Source: Cupriavidus respiraculi (GTDB lineage: Bacteria; Pseudomonadota; Gammaproteobacteria; Burkholderiales; Burkholderiaceae). Taken from it: DNA of 64,000 bases. Made by a program: the position numbers and the translations under genes. Shown one piece after another: positions 29,034 to 39,301 of the stretch. Each line of letters starts with the position of its first letter. The first letter of the stretch is position 1. The notes beneath the pieces are model-generated. The model did not search any database. It was not told where the DNA came from and worked only from the letters and a program-made list of their open reading frames with translations. The stretch covers positions 868,001-932,000 of the forward strand of contig NZ_CAJZAH010000002.1 of NCBI RefSeq assembly GCF_914271545.1, in the 5' to 3' direction.

Positions 29034-29567
29034 ATGAAAGCGGACCGCCCCACCCCTCTGCTGCTCGTTCTTTCGCTGGTGCTGGGAATCGCCGCGATGG
29101 TGCCGGGCTGCGCGCCGCTGCCCGTCCCCGCGGGCCCCACCGCCGCGGCCACTCCCCCCGCCCCCGCCGGCGAAGCGCCGCGCATTGCCCCACCCACGCC
29201 CATTCCAACGCGCGTCATCGAGATCACTGGCGAATGCAGCCAGACCGAGGACGACGGCTTTCGCGAGGAAGCGCGCGTGCATGTATCGAATAACGAGGTG
29301 CGCAGCCTGACCTGGCGGCTGTGGGTGCCGAAGCAGCGGGGGCAGTGCAGCTTCGATCTGGCCGAATTCCGCCAGAGCCGCAGCGCTCCCCATATCGAAC
29401 TGAAGGCGCTCGATGGCAGCAGCTGCACGCTGATGGTCTGGCAGGATCCCCGGCGCGTGACGCTGGCCCATGCGGGCTGCGAGAAGCGCTGCACGCCGGG
29501 CATCTACGAGCAGGCGTGGCCGGTCATGTTCGATCCGGCGAGCGGCCGTTGCGCGCGGCTGCGCTAG
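29034..29567 (+). CDS. Hypothetical secreted protein, likely lipoprotein
   Basis: 177 residues. Hydrophobic N-terminal helix (residues 10-28) ending MVPGC, a poor lipobox because Pro is at -2, then a Pro/Ala linker to about 60. The mature part has five Cys residues and a beta-rich look (NNEVRSLTWRLWVPKQRGQC). GACAGGAGCG precedes the ATG at 29034. I recognise no family. It ends 21 bp from the convergent inhibitor-like lipoprotein gene. Confidence 0.72.
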   Translation: MKADRPTPLLLVLSLVLGIAAMVPGCAPLPVPAGPTAAATPPAPAGEAPRIAPPTPIPTRVIEITGECSQTEDDGFREEARVHVSNNEVRSLTWRLWVPKQRGQCSFDLAEFRQSRSAPHIELKALDGSSCTLMVWQDPRRVTLAHAGCEKRCTPGIYEQAWPVMFDPASGRCARLR

Positions 29568-29588
29568 CGTGCCGTAGCCAGGCCCGGA

Positions 29589-29936
29589 TCAGCCGCGCCT
29601 GACCCAGACCACGATGCCGCCCGCGATACCGAGCGTGCGGCGGTCGGGGTTGTAGTCCATGGTGCCGGGATACTGCTGTGCATCGCGCTGGCCGATGCGC
29701 CAGGGGCAACCCTTGAGCAGCGCGACGGCCTCCGCCTCGGGCTTTCCGACCAGCGCATCGTCGGACATCTTGTTCGCCTCGCAACCCTGCTCCGTGCCGG
29801 GAGCGCCTTGCGGCCCCGCGTTGGGCGGCGCGCCGGGGTCGATCATCGGCCGGCTGGCGCAGGCGGCCAGCGCGACGGCGCAGGAGGTGAGGCACAGCAG
29901 CCGGGCAAGCAGTCGTGAACCGAAGAACGAGGGCAT
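29589..29936 (-). CDS. Lipoprotein with I78-type peptidase-inhibitor domain
   Basis: 115 residues. Signal peptide with lipobox LAAC (Cys near residue 24). The C-terminal 65 residues match the I78 inhibitor pattern as I remember it: LVGKPEAEAVALL, then YPGTMDYNPDRRTLGIAGG and a final hydrophobic strand (IVVWVRRG). Members of that family inhibit serine proteases; an envelope role is likely. The usual final Cys-Gly of the family is absent here. Start at 29936 chosen for the signal peptide; upstream in-frame codons look unlike coding. Confidence 0.75.
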   Translation of the reverse strand: MPSFFGSRLLARLLCLTSCAVALAACASRPMIDPGAPPNAGPQGAPGTEQGCEANKMSDDALVGKPEAEAVALLKGCPWRIGQRDAQQYPGTMDYNPDRRTLGIAGGIVVWVRRG

Positions 29937-30047
29937 GCGGAATCCTTTGTCGTTTTGGGGTCGATCTCGGGGAGCCATGTCGGGGACCATGTGCTGGGCC
30001 GATTTGGTGTCGATCCAGCGGCAGGCGCCCCGGCACCGCCCGCGAGC

Positions 30048-30668
30048 TTACTTCGCCTTGGGCACGCGGCCTATCAGAAAGAACTCATCGTTGGGGCGCA
30101 TGCCGATGGTGTTGGCCATGCGGTTCGACAGCCCGAAGAAGGCGGTGATGGCCGCAATATCCCAGGCGTCCTCGTCGCTGAAGCCGTGTTCGCGCAGCGC
30201 CGCGAAGTCGTCCTCGTCGATCTGGTGCGAGGCCTCGCACACCTTCATCGCAAAATCCAGCATGGCGCGCTGGCGCGGGCTCAGGTCCGCCTTGCGGTAG
30301 TTGACGGCAACCTGGTCGGCCAGCAGCGGCTGCTTTTCGTAGACCCGCAGGATGGCGCCATGGGCCACCACGCAATACAGGCACTGGTTGGCGCCCGAGG
30401 TGGCCACCACGATCATCTCGCGCTCACCCTTGGTCAGGCCGCCCTCCTTGAGCATCAGCGCGTCGTGATAGGCGAAGAAGGCGCGGAATTCGTCCGGGCG
30501 GTGCGCGAGCGTGAGAAAGACGTTGGGCACGAAGCCCGCCTTCTCCTGGACTTCCAGCATGCGCTGGCGGATATCGTCCGGCAGGTCGGCCAGCGCCGGC
30601 ACCGGGTAGCGGCTGATGGGGCGGGCGCCGGTCTGCGGCGCGGATGCTGCGCGAGGCTGGGCGGTCAT
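30048..30668 (-). CDS. AhpD-like peroxidase-related enzyme
   Basis: 206 residues, carboxymuconolactone-decarboxylase (AhpD) fold. The redox motif is NQCLYCVVAHG near residues 108-118 with the CxxC pair and His. N-terminal part RYPVPALADLPDDI is typical of the 'peroxidase-related' subfamily. Probably a thiol-dependent peroxidase. The ATG at 30668 has CAGGAGACAGCC just ahead. It lies 120 bp after msbA on the same strand. Confidence 0.88.
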   Translation of the reverse strand: MTAQPRAASAPQTGARPISRYPVPALADLPDDIRQRMLEVQEKAGFVPNVFLTLAHRPDEFRAFFAYHDALMLKEGGLTKGEREMIVVATSGANQCLYCVVAHGAILRVYEKQPLLADQVAVNYRKADLSPRQRAMLDFAMKVCEASHQIDEDDFAALREHGFSDEDAWDIAAITAFFGLSNRMANTIGMRPNDEFFLIGRVPKAK

Positions 30669-30788
30669 GGCTGTCTCCTGCGGGAAGCCGTGCGTGCGGC
30701 TCCGTCTGGTTGGCATCTTCCACCCGCCGCGGGACGGCGGATGGCCCCTCAACGCGCCGCGTTCGGCCAGCCGCCCGAAGGCGCCGGC

Positions 30789-32549
30789 CTATTGCGTCGC
30801 GAACTGAATCCGGTGCAGGCCGGCATAGAGGCCGTTGGCCTCGATCAGCGCGGCATGCGTTCCTTGTTCGGCAACCCGGCCATGGTCGAGCACGACGATG
30901 CGGTCGGCGTTCTCGATGGTCGACAACCGGTGCGCGATCACCAGCGTGGTGCGGCCCGCCATCAGCGACTCCAGCGCCTGCTGGACCTGGCGCTCGGATT
31001 CCGAATCCAGCGCCGAGGTCGCCTCGTCCAGGATCAGAATCGGGGCGTCCTTGTAGATCGCCCGGGCGATCGCCATGCGCTGCCGCTGGCCGCCCGACAG
31101 CTTCATGCCATTGTCGCCGATATTGGTCTGCACGCCCTGGTCCAGGCGCGCCACGACGTCGGTGAGGTACGCCGCGGCCAGTGCGCGCTCGACGCGCGCC
31201 AGGTCGATCTGGTCCGCCGAATGCACGCCGTAGGCCACGTTCGCCGCCACCGTGTCGTTGAACAGCACCACGTCCTGGCTGACGAAGGCGATCTGGCGGC
31301 GCAGGTCCTTCAGCGACAGCGCGCTCAGCGGCTGGCCATCGAGCAGGATGCGGCCTTCGGTGGGGTCGAAGAAGCGCGGCACCAGATTGACCAGCGTGGT
31401 CTTGCCGCTGCCGGAGGGACCGACCAGCGCCACCACCTCGCCCGCCGCCACGCGCAGATCGACCTTCTCCAGCGCGGCGCGACCTGCGTCGCCGTAGCGG
31501 AAGCCGACCTGCTCGAACGACAGCTCGCCGTGCGCGCGCTCCAGCGGCAGGCCGCCTTCCTGCGGCTCCACCGGCTCGTCGATCAGGCGGAAGATCATCT
31601 CTGCCGCCGTCAGCCCGCGCGTGAGCGGCTGGTTCAGGTCGGTCAGGTGCTTCAGCGGCGAGATCAGCAGCAGCATGGCCATCACAAAGCCAGTGAAGGC
31701 GCCTACCGTGGTCTGGTTGGCCTGCGACTGGATCATCGCAATGGTCAGGATCACCGACAGCGCGACCGAAGCCAGGAACGCCGTCACCGGCTGGTTCAGG
31801 CCGCCGGCCACCGCCATGCGCATCGCATAGCCGCGCAGCCGCTCGGCCATCGCATGAAAGCGCGAGGTCTCGTAGGCCTCGCCGCCATGCAGCTTGACCA
31901 CCTTGTAGCCGCCGGCGGCTTCCTCGACCACGTAGGCGGCGGTATTGGTCAGCGTCTGGTGCTCGCGGTTCAGGCGGCGCAGGCGCCGGTTGACCTTGGA
32001 CATGATGAATCCGATCACCGGCAGGATCACGGCCACCACCAGCGTCAGCTGCCAGTTCGTGTAGAAGAGGTAGATCAGCAGGGCCACCACGGTCAGCGAG
32101 TCGCGCACCAGCGTGATCAGCACGCCGGTCAGGATCTGCATGACCTGGTTGACCTCGAAGATCACCGCGTTGATCAGCGAGGCCGCCGTATTGCGGTGAA
32201 AGAACATGGCCGGCGCATGCAGCATGCGCTCGAACATCTGCATGCGCATCTTCAGCAGCACGCGGTTGGAGATGGCCGCGAGCAGATAGCCCGAGGCGAA
32301 CTGCGCGAGGCCGCGCAGCAGTGCCACGCCAATCAGCAGCGCCGGCACGTGCCACAGCTTGCCGGCATAGGAGCCGCCGAATCCCTTGTCGAGCAGGTCG
32401 TTGACCACCTTCGGGATGGCACCCTCGCAGGCGGCAACCACGGCCATGGCCAGGATGGCCAGGGCGAACACCCGCACTTCGGGACGCAGATAGGACCAGA
32501 CGCGCTTGAGCGTGTCGGTCTCTGTGGGGGATTGCAGTGGCTTGTTCAC
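30789..32549 (-). CDS. msbA: Lipid A export ABC transporter
   Basis: 586 residues: membrane domain 1-320 with six helices, ATPase domain 345-586. Walker [10 protein letters not shown] near 378, signature LSGGQRQR near 485, Walker [13 protein letters not shown] near 505. It flips core-lipid A across the inner membrane. Its ATG overlaps the stop of the O-antigen ligase gene by 4 bp (ATGA), so the two genes are one unit. The N-terminus ([20 protein letters not shown]) and length match MsbA. Confidence 0.93.
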   Translation of the reverse strand: MNKPLQSPTETDTLKRVWSYLRPEVRVFALAILAMAVVAACEGAIPKVVNDLLDKGFGGSYAGKLWHVPALLIGVALLRGLAQFASGYLLAAISNRVLLKMRMQMFERMLHAPAMFFHRNTAASLINAVIFEVNQVMQILTGVLITLVRDSLTVVALLIYLFYTNWQLTLVVAVILPVIGFIMSKVNRRLRRLNREHQTLTNTAAYVVEEAAGGYKVVKLHGGEAYETSRFHAMAERLRGYAMRMAVAGGLNQPVTAFLASVALSVILTIAMIQSQANQTTVGAFTGFVMAMLLLISPLKHLTDLNQPLTRGLTAAEMIFRLIDEPVEPQEGGLPLERAHGELSFEQVGFRYGDAGRAALEKVDLRVAAGEVVALVGPSGSGKTTLVNLVPRFFDPTEGRILLDGQPLSALSLKDLRRQIAFVSQDVVLFNDTVAANVAYGVHSADQIDLARVERALAAAYLTDVVARLDQGVQTNIGDNGMKLSGGQRQRMAIARAIYKDAPILILDEATSALDSESERQVQQALESLMAGRTTLVIAHRLSTIENADRIVVLDHGRVAEQGTHAALIEANGLYAGLHRIQFATQ

Positions 32550-33802
32550 AGTGATTCGTTGTTGTTCCGAGGTTTGCCCTGGTTGACGATGGCCAATCCC
32601 AGCAGCAGGCCGACGGTGCCGGCATAGAAGACGATATTGGCCTGGTGCGCCATGGTGACCTGGGTCAGGCCGCCGATCACGCTGGTCAGCACCACGGCCA
32701 GCCCCGCCGCGGCGAGGCTCAGCCCCACCGGGTGCTCGTCACTACTGCGACGCAGCAGCCGCCAGAACAGCGCCGCCGGCACCAGGAACATGCCCATCAA
32801 CGCCAGCAGGCCGGGAATGCCCGTGGTCGCGAGCGCCTCCATGACGTCGTTGTGCGCATGCTCCAGGCAGAACTCGTGCCGCTTGTGGCTTGCCTGGCAG
32901 GCCGGCAGCTCGCGCGTGAGCCGGCTGAACCGGCCCAGGCCCACGCCGGTCCACGGGTGTTCCTTCACCGCCGAGGCGGCCAGCTGCCACATCAGCAGCC
33001 GCGCGCCGGTCGAGGAATCGGGATTGCCTTCCTTGAACTGCGCGATGTCCTGCCCGACCTTGTCCACGCGCTTGGCCACCGGGCTGTCGGGCAAGGCGTA
33101 CAGCGCCGCCGCCGCGGCCACCAGCATGGCGACCAGCGCGACGAAGGCCACCGGCCGGATATGCCGATGGCGCACGGGCAGCATCACCACGGTGGTGACC
33201 ATCAGCGCCAGCCAGGCACCGCGCGAACCGTTGACCACCAGGATCGCCACGGCCGCGATCAATACGCCCCAGCCCAGCAGGTGATCGACCGCCCGCTGCC
33301 CGGGCCGAACGAAACCGATCAGGCCGAACGCCGCCACCATGTTGCCGAAGGCGATCGGCTGCACCCATGCCGCCGGTCGCGCCTCGCCCAATGCCAGCTT
33401 CTGGTAGCTCACGATCACCAGCGTCAGCGCGATCGCGACCGGCACACCGTACCAGAGCCAGCGGCTGTCCGGCCGGTAGCGCAGTATCACCAGGCAGGCG
33501 AGCCAGGCGAGCAGGATGCGCGAGGGATTGTCCAGCGACGACCACTCGAGGTCGAAGTACACCTTCGAGGCCAGGCACACGGCGCCTACCGCTAGAATGG
33601 CAAGCCCGAGCGGCTTGAGCCACTCGCCGTGCTCCGCCAGAATGCGGCCGGCGCCGCGGAAGCTCAATATCGCACCGACCAGGATGGCGGCGAGAAACAC
33701 GCCCGAGCCCCTTGGCACGCCAAGCAGCAGGACGGGAAACGCCAGCACTAGTCCATTGGCCAGCCAGCTTTGGCCGGTGGCCGCGGTCGCACGAAACACC
33801 AT
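32546..33802 (-). CDS. O-antigen ligase/polymerase-like membrane protein (WaaL type)
   Basis: 418 residues, about twelve membrane segments. The Wzy_C signature is the periplasmic loop with [10 protein letters not shown] near residue 285 and [19 protein letters not shown] near 312, with the His residues of the ligase family. It likely joins O-antigen or another glycan to core-lipid A. The ATG at 33802 lies only 10 bp from the divergent glycosyltransferase ATG; the open frame continues upstream (to 33976), so a longer start is possible. Coupled to msbA. Confidence 0.85.
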   Translation of the reverse strand: MVFRATAATGQSWLANGLVLAFPVLLLGVPRGSGVFLAAILVGAILSFRGAGRILAEHGEWLKPLGLAILAVGAVCLASKVYFDLEWSSLDNPSRILLAWLACLVILRYRPDSRWLWYGVPVAIALTLVIVSYQKLALGEARPAAWVQPIAFGNMVAAFGLIGFVRPGQRAVDHLLGWGVLIAAVAILVVNGSRGAWLALMVTTVVMLPVRHRHIRPVAFVALVAMLVAAAAALYALPDSPVAKRVDKVGQDIAQFKEGNPDSSTGARLLMWQLAASAVKEHPWTGVGLGRFSRLTRELPACQASHKRHEFCLEHAHNDVMEALATTGIPGLLALMGMFLVPAALFWRLLRRSSDEHPVGLSLAAAGLAVVLTSVIGGLTQVTMAHQANIVFYAGTVGLLLGLAIVNQGKPRNNNESL

Positions 33803-33812
33803 AAGAAACTCT

Positions 33813-34604
33813 ATGAAGATCTCAGTCGTACTGATTACAAAAAACGAGGCGCACAATATCCGAGCGTGCCTGGAGAGCGTGTCATGGTGCGACCGCGCGA
33901 TTATAGTGGATTCGGGTAGCGAGGACGGCACCGTGGAGCTGGCTCGCAGCATGGGCGCCGAGGTTTTCGAAACCACGTCCTGGCCCGGTTTCGGTCCTCA
34001 GAAAAACCTCGCGCTGGCCCACGTCGACAGCAACACCGAATGGGTGTTTTCCATCGACGCGGACGAGCGCGTCACGCCCGAGCTGCGCGACCAGATCCTG
34101 GCCGCCGCTGCCTCGGGCGCGGCCGATGCCTACGAAATGCCCCGGCTGTCCCGCTTCTGCGGCCGCTTCATCCACCACGGCGGCTGGTACCCGGACTACG
34201 TCACCCGCCTGTTCCGGCGCGGCCGTGCCCGCTTCTCCGACGATCTGGTGCACGAGCGCCTGATCGTCGACGGCGCCACCGCCCGCCTCGCCTCGCCGCT
34301 GCTGCACTACACCTACGACGACTATTCCCAGGTCCTGCGCAAGATCGACCAGTACTCGACGCTCGGTGCGCGCCAGGGCCTGGCGCGCGGCAAGACCGCC
34401 ACGCCGGCGAGCGCCGTGCTGCACGGCGCCTGGGCGTTCCTGCGCACGTACCTGCTGCGGCGCGGCTTCCTCGATGGCGGCCAGGGGCTGGGCGTGGCGT
34501 TGATGAACGGTCAGGCCAGCTACTACAAATACATCAAGCTCTGGCATCTGCAGCAGCAGGCGCGGGATGGCGCGCCGCCAGCAGGTCCGCAACACAGTCG
34601 CTGA
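33813..34604 (+). CDS. Family 2 glycosyltransferase, WaaE-like
   Basis: 263 residues, GT-A fold. Seen: ISVVLITKNEAHNIRACLESV at the start, VDSGSEDGTVELA near 33, and SIDADERV near 80 (DxD-like). Later HHGGWYPDYVTRLFRR near 127 and DDLVHERL near 147 fit WaaE/KdtX-type lipopolysaccharide core glucosyltransferases. It is the only plus-strand gene among the lipopolysaccharide genes, and its last 71 bp overlap the end of the convergent glycosyltransferase gene. Confidence 0.88.
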   Translation: MKISVVLITKNEAHNIRACLESVSWCDRAIIVDSGSEDGTVELARSMGAEVFETTSWPGFGPQKNLALAHVDSNTEWVFSIDADERVTPELRDQILAAAASGAADAYEMPRLSRFCGRFIHHGGWYPDYVTRLFRRGRARFSDDLVHERLIVDGATARLASPLLHYTYDDYSQVLRKIDQYSTLGARQGLARGKTATPASAVLHGAWAFLRTYLLRRGFLDGGQGLGVALMNGQASYYKYIKLWHLQQQARDGAPPAGPQHSR

Positions 34605-35796
34605 ACGCGCGGGCGGTCGGGCCGAAGCCCATCTGGGCGATATGCGCGGCAGCGTAAGCCAGCAGTTGCTGGCGCAGCGCCTCGTCGCGCAGCCCGCGCG
34701 CCATCGCATCGGCCAGCGCCTCGACGTCGCCCACCGGGGTCAGCATGCCGGCGCGGCCTTCGTCCAGGATCTCGCGCGGGCCCACCGGGCAATCGGTGCT
34801 GATCACCAGCTGTCCCACCGCCATGCCTTCGAGCAGCACGTTCGGCAGCCCTTCCATCTTGGAGCTGTACGCCATCAGCCGCGCATGGCGGATCCACACA
34901 TAGGGATTGGCCTGAAAGCCGACAAAGCGCACGCGCGCGGCCAGGCCGAGCTCGCGCGCCAGCCCCTCCAGCGCCTTGCGGGACGCGCCGTCGCCCACGA
35001 TCACCAGCGCCTCCGGCGCACCAGTGCGCTCGACCAGCAGCGCGTAGGCCTTGAGCAGCGTGGTGAAATCCTTCTGGCTTTCCTCCAGCCGGCCCACCGA
35101 CACGATGTACGGTTCGGGCGCCCCGTCGAAGGGCTGCGCCGCGAGCGCGCGGATATGCTGCAGGTCGATGGCGTTGTAGAGGCGCACGAACTTGTCCGCC
35201 GCCTCGGGGATCAGGGCGCGCGCATCGCGCAGCATGGTGTCGTTGAGCACCACGATGCGGTCGTAGTGCTCGCGGCATTGGCGCTTGAGCTTGCGCAGCT
35301 TGCGGCGATGGCCCTGCGCCAGATGGGCGACGCTGAAATGCGAATAGCCGAGCATCGGCACCGGCAGCGGACCGGTCAGGCGCGACAGCGACATGTCGTA
35401 GTCCACCACCACGTCGTAGCCGGCGGCGATACGGCGAAAGCGCTGATTGAAGATCGGCTTGCGGATCGCCGGCAGCAGCAGGTCTTCGCAGATCTTGCCA
35501 AGCGGTCCCAGCTGGCCTGCCTTTTTCAGCTGGCGCGTGCGCGACAGCCACGCTTCGGGGCCCAGCACGTGAATGCTTACCTGCGGCGCGATGCGTGCGC
35601 GGAAATGGGTCTCCAGCGCCTCGGTCGGAAAGGCCACCGTCAGTCCCACGTCGACGCCCTCGCCGGCGAGCGCGTTCATCAGCGACACCAGCGAAGTCTC
35701 GATCCCGCCGCGCAGGAACTGGGTGATGTGAAACAGCACCCGGGGCCGGGATCCCGGCGAGCGCGCAGACTGGCGAGCGGCTTGCCGTTCAGCCAT
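34534..35796 (-). CDS. GT4-type (GT-B) glycosyltransferase
   Basis: 420 residues. N-terminal domain opens VLFHITQFLRGGIETSLVSL; C-terminal domain has VSVGRLEESQKDFTTLLKAY near 212 and the donor site SSKMEGLPNVLLEGMAVGQ near 308. The E-x7-E pattern is that of retaining GT4 enzymes. Sugar and acceptor are unknown, but the neighbours suggest lipopolysaccharide. Its start overlaps the dnaE stop by 8 bp, so it is probably made by coupled translation. Confidence 0.9.
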   Translation of the reverse strand: MAERQAARQSARSPGSRPRVLFHITQFLRGGIETSLVSLMNALAGEGVDVGLTVAFPTEALETHFRARIAPQVSIHVLGPEAWLSRTRQLKKAGQLGPLGKICEDLLLPAIRKPIFNQRFRRIAAGYDVVVDYDMSLSRLTGPLPVPMLGYSHFSVAHLAQGHRRKLRKLKRQCREHYDRIVVLNDTMLRDARALIPEAADKFVRLYNAIDLQHIRALAAQPFDGAPEPYIVSVGRLEESQKDFTTLLKAYALLVERTGAPEALVIVGDGASRKALEGLARELGLAARVRFVGFQANPYVWIRHARLMAYSSKMEGLPNVLLEGMAVGQLVISTDCPVGPREILDEGRAGMLTPVGDVEALADAMARGLRDEALRQQLLAYAAAHIAQMGFGPTARAFSDCVADLLAARHPAPAAADARA

Positions 35797-38700
35797 AAAT
35801 CACACGCACGCTGTCACCCGGCAGCGCCGCGCGGAAACTGCCCAGCGCATCGTCGGACGGCGTGACCTGCCAGTCCTTGCCAAGCATCGCATCGCACTGC
35901 GCGCCCGCGGTGACATAGCTGATGCGCACCGGCACGCCCGGCGTATTGGTCGTGCCGGCCAGATACGGCGTCAGCAGCTCGCGCAGCAGCGCGGTCGAGG
36001 CATTGCCGTTGAACGACAGCTGCACCGCCTCCGCATAGCGGGCGCGCGCGGCCACCAGGTCCATCACCGACTCCGCGGTGAAACGCACACCGCCCGTGAA
36101 GGTATCGTGGCGGGCATTGCCCTGGGCGATGAGCATCTCGTCCTCCCGGAACATGTGGCGGTTCGCGTCGAACAGTTCGTTGAACACCGTCATCTCGACC
36201 TGCCCGGTGCCGTCGTCCAGCAACACGATCAGCATCTTGCCGCGCTGCGTCATCTGGGTGCGGATGCCGGTGATCACGCCGGCGACGACCTTGTTGCGCA
36301 CATCGCGGCCGAAGCCGCCACCGTTGCCCTGCACTTCCTTTTCCAGCGCCGCCAGCGTGCCCTTGACGAAGCGCCGCACCTCATCGCGGTACGCGTCGAA
36401 CAGATGGCCCGAGAAGTAATAGCCAAGCGCCTGCTTTTCTTCCTGCAGCGTGCGCTTCGGCGTCCAGCGCGGTTCGTCCAGCAGTTCGGGGCGATGGGCG
36501 TCGCCCGCGTCGCCCATCAGGTCGAACAGCGACACCTGGTTGGCGGACTCGGCCTTCTGCTCGGCCGCTTCCATCGCGCGCGACACCGAGGCCAGCAACT
36601 GCGCGCGGTTGTCGTTCAGGCTGTCGAAGGCCCCGGCGCGGATCAGCGCCTCGATGGTGCGGCGGTTCACCTGGCGCCGGTCCACGCGTTCGCAGAAGTC
36701 GAACAGGTCGGTGAACGGCTGCTCCGCGCGGGCGCGCAGGATGTCCTCGATCGCACCCTGGCCGGAGCCCTTGATGCCGCCCAGGCCGTAGCGGATGGTC
36801 TTGGCATCGGTCGGCGCGAAGCGGTACTCGCTGGCGTTCACGTCGGGCGGCAGCACCTTCAGGCCGTTCAGCTTGCAGTCCTCGTAGAGGATCTTGACCT
36901 TGTCGGTGTCGTCCATGGCGAGCGACATGTTCGCCGCCATGAATTCGGCCGGATGGTGTGCCTTGAGCCAGGCGGTGTAGTACGCCAGCAGCGCGTACGC
37001 GGCCGCGTGCGACTTGTTGAAGCCGTAGCCCGCGAATTTCTCCATCAGGTCGAAGATGTCGTCGGCCTGCTGGGCGGTCAGCCCGTTCACGGCGGCGCCC
37101 TCGCGGAACAGCTCGCGGTGCTTGGCCATCTCCTCGGGCTTCTTCTTGCCCATGGCCCGGCGCAGCAGGTCAGCGCCGCCCAGCGAATAGCCGCCGATGA
37201 TCTGCGCCATCTGCATCACCTGCTCCTGGTAGACCATGATGCCGTAGGTCTCCTTGAGCACGGGCTCGACGCGCGGGTCCGGATATTCCACTTTCTCGCG
37301 GCCATGCTTGCGGGCGCAGAAGCTGGGGATCAGGTCCATCGGGCCGGGACGATAGAGCGCCACCAGCGCGATGATGTCCTCGAAGCGGTCGGGCTTGGCG
37401 TCCTTGAGCATGCCCTGCATGCCGCGGCTTTCCAGCTGGAACACGGCCACCGTGTTCGCCGTCTTCAGGATGTCGAAGGCGGGCGCGTCGTTCAGCGGAA
37501 TCTGGCTGCAGTTCCAGTCCGCCTTGCTCGGGTCGAGCCGGCGGATATAGCGCTCGGCCCAGTCGAGGATCGTCAGCGTGGTCAGGCCCAGAAAGTCGAA
37601 CTTGACCAGGCCTGCGGCCTCCACGTCGTCCTTGTCGTACTGGCTGACCACGCCGCTCATGCCGTCGTTCTGCGCGCCTTGCGTGTAGAGCGGGCAGAAG
37701 TCGGTCAGCTTCCCGGGCGCGATCAGCACGCCGCCGGCGTGCATGCCGACGTTGCGGGTCATGCCCTCCACGCGCTGCGCGAGTTCGAGGAGCTGGCGCA
37801 CCTCCTCCTCGTTGCTCTCGCGCTCGCCGAGCATCGGCTCTTCCTTCTTCGCCTCCTCGATCGTCACCAGCTTGCCCGGCTTGAACGGGATCAGCTTGGC
37901 CACGCCGTCGACGAAGTTGTACCCCAGGTCCAGCACCCGGCCCACGTCGCGCACCGCGGCCTTCGCCGCCATGGTGCCGAAGGTCGCGATCTGCGACACC
38001 GCGTCCTTGCCGTATTTCTCCTTCACGTACGTGATCACGCGATCCCGCCCGTGCTGGCAAAAGTCGATGTCGAAGTCGGGCATCGAGACCCGTTCCGGGT
38101 TCAGGAACCGCTCGAACAGCAGCGCGTACTTGAGCGGATCGAGGTCGGTGATGCCGAGCGCGTAGGCCACCAGCGAACCGGCGCCGGAACCCCGTCCGGG
38201 GCCCACCGGCACACCGTTGTTCTTGGCCCAGTTGATGAAGTCGGCCACGATCAGGAAGTAGCCGGGAAAGCCCATCTTGATGATGGTGTCGGTCTCGAAC
38301 TTCAGGCGCTCGTAATATTCGGGCCGCTTGCCTTCGCGCACGGTCTCGTCGGGGAACAGCACCTCCAGCCGGCGCTCCAGCCCTTCCTTGGCCATATGGA
38401 CGAGGTAGTCGTCGAGCGACATGCCGTCCGGCGTGGGAAACAGCGGCAGGCGCGGCCTGCCAAGTTCCAGCGTCAGGTTGCAGCGGCGCGCGATCTGCAC
38501 CGCGTTCTCGAGCGCGGACGGGATGTCGGCGAACAGCGCGCACATCTCGTCCTGCGTCTTGAAATACTGGTCGGTGGTGAAGCGGCGCGTGCGCCGCGGG
38601 TTGGCGAGCAGCTCGCCCTCGGCGATGCACACGCGTGCCTCGTGCGCGGTGAAATCGTCCGGGGTCATGAACTGCACCGGATGCGTGGCCACCACCGGCA

Positions 38701-39301
38701 GCTGCAGCGAGGCGGCAAGCTGCACGGCGCGCTGCACGTAGGCCTCGGTGCCTGGCAGTTCCGCGCGTTGCAGCTCGATGTAGAAGCGCTGCGGGAACAC
38801 GCTCGCCCAATGGCGGGCCGCGCGTTCGGCGCCGGCCTCGTTGCCGTTGGCAAGCGCCATGCCGATATCGCCGCCCATGGCGCCCGACAGCGCGATCAGG
38901 CCGGCCGACAACGGCAGTCCGTCCGCCCCGGCCTCCTCGAACCAGGCGGGCTCGATTTCGGCTCGCCCGCGATGCTGGTTCGCCAGCCACGCGCGCGACA
39001 GCAGCATGCAAAGGTTCAGGTAGCCCCGCTGGTCCTGCACCAGCAGCAACAGCCGCGTGGGCTTGTCGCGGTCGTCGCCATTGGTGAGCCACACGTCGGC
39101 GCCGACGATCGGCTTCACGCCGCCGGAGCGCGCCTCCTTGTAGAAGCGGATCAGGCCGAAGGCGTTGGCCAAGTCGGTCAGCGCGAGCGCGCCCATGCCA
39201 TCGGCGGCGGCGGCCGAAACGGCATCGTCCAGGCGCACGATGCCGTCGACGATGGAGTATTCGGAGTGGAGGCGGAGGTGTACGAAGCGGGGCGAAGACA
39301 T
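35789..39301 (-). CDS. dnaE: DNA polymerase III subunit alpha
   Basis: 1170 residues, the replicative polymerase. PHP domain at the N-terminus (FVHLRLHSEYSIVDG), polymerase core with GRGSGAGSLVAYALGITDLDP (in part) and the catalytic Asp pair in MPDFDIDFCQ, third Asp in KFDFLGLTTL. A clamp-binding motif QVSLFDL lies near residue 925; OB fold behind it. The ATG at 39301 (MSSPRFVHL) is preferred over one 9 bp upstream. It runs straight into the GT4 gene with an 8-bp overlap, an odd mix of replication and cell-envelope functions. Confidence 0.97.
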   Translation of the reverse strand: MSSPRFVHLRLHSEYSIVDGIVRLDDAVSAAAADGMGALALTDLANAFGLIRFYKEARSGGVKPIVGADVWLTNGDDRDKPTRLLLLVQDQRGYLNLCMLLSRAWLANQHRGRAEIEPAWFEEAGADGLPLSAGLIALSGAMGGDIGMALANGNEAGAERAARHWASVFPQRFYIELQRAELPGTEAYVQRAVQLAASLQLPVVATHPVQFMTPDDFTAHEARVCIAEGELLANPRRTRRFTTDQYFKTQDEMCALFADIPSALENAVQIARRCNLTLELGRPRLPLFPTPDGMSLDDYLVHMAKEGLERRLEVLFPDETVREGKRPEYYERLKFETDTIIKMGFPGYFLIVADFINWAKNNGVPVGPGRGSGAGSLVAYALGITDLDPLKYALLFERFLNPERVSMPDFDIDFCQHGRDRVITYVKEKYGKDAVSQIATFGTMAAKAAVRDVGRVLDLGYNFVDGVAKLIPFKPGKLVTIEEAKKEEPMLGERESNEEEVRQLLELAQRVEGMTRNVGMHAGGVLIAPGKLTDFCPLYTQGAQNDGMSGVVSQYDKDDVEAAGLVKFDFLGLTTLTILDWAERYIRRLDPSKADWNCSQIPLNDAPAFDILKTANTVAVFQLESRGMQGMLKDAKPDRFEDIIALVALYRPGPMDLIPSFCARKHGREKVEYPDPRVEPVLKETYGIMVYQEQVMQMAQIIGGYSLGGADLLRRAMGKKKPEEMAKHRELFREGAAVNGLTAQQADDIFDLMEKFAGYGFNKSHAAAYALLAYYTAWLKAHHPAEFMAANMSLAMDDTDKVKILYEDCKLNGLKVLPPDVNASEYRFAPTDAKTIRYGLGGIKGSGQGAIEDILRARAEQPFTDLFDFCERVDRRQVNRRTIEALIRAGAFDSLNDNRAQLLASVSRAMEAAEQKAESANQVSLFDLMGDAGDAHRPELLDEPRWTPKRTLQEEKQALGYYFSGHLFDAYRDEVRRFVKGTLAALEKEVQGNGGGFGRDVRNKVVAGVITGIRTQMTQRGKMLIVLLDDGTGQVEMTVFNELFDANRHMFREDEMLIAQGNARHDTFTGGVRFTAESVMDLVAARARYAEAVQLSFNGNASTALLRELLTPYLAGTTNTPGVPVRISYVTAGAQCDAMLGKDWQVTPSDDALGSFRAALPGDSVRVIYG

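Noticed and set aside
29955-32627. Open frame of 890 codons on the plus strand opposite msbA
   Set aside because: Same antisense effect, opposite msbA and the AhpD-like gene. No domain or start signal.
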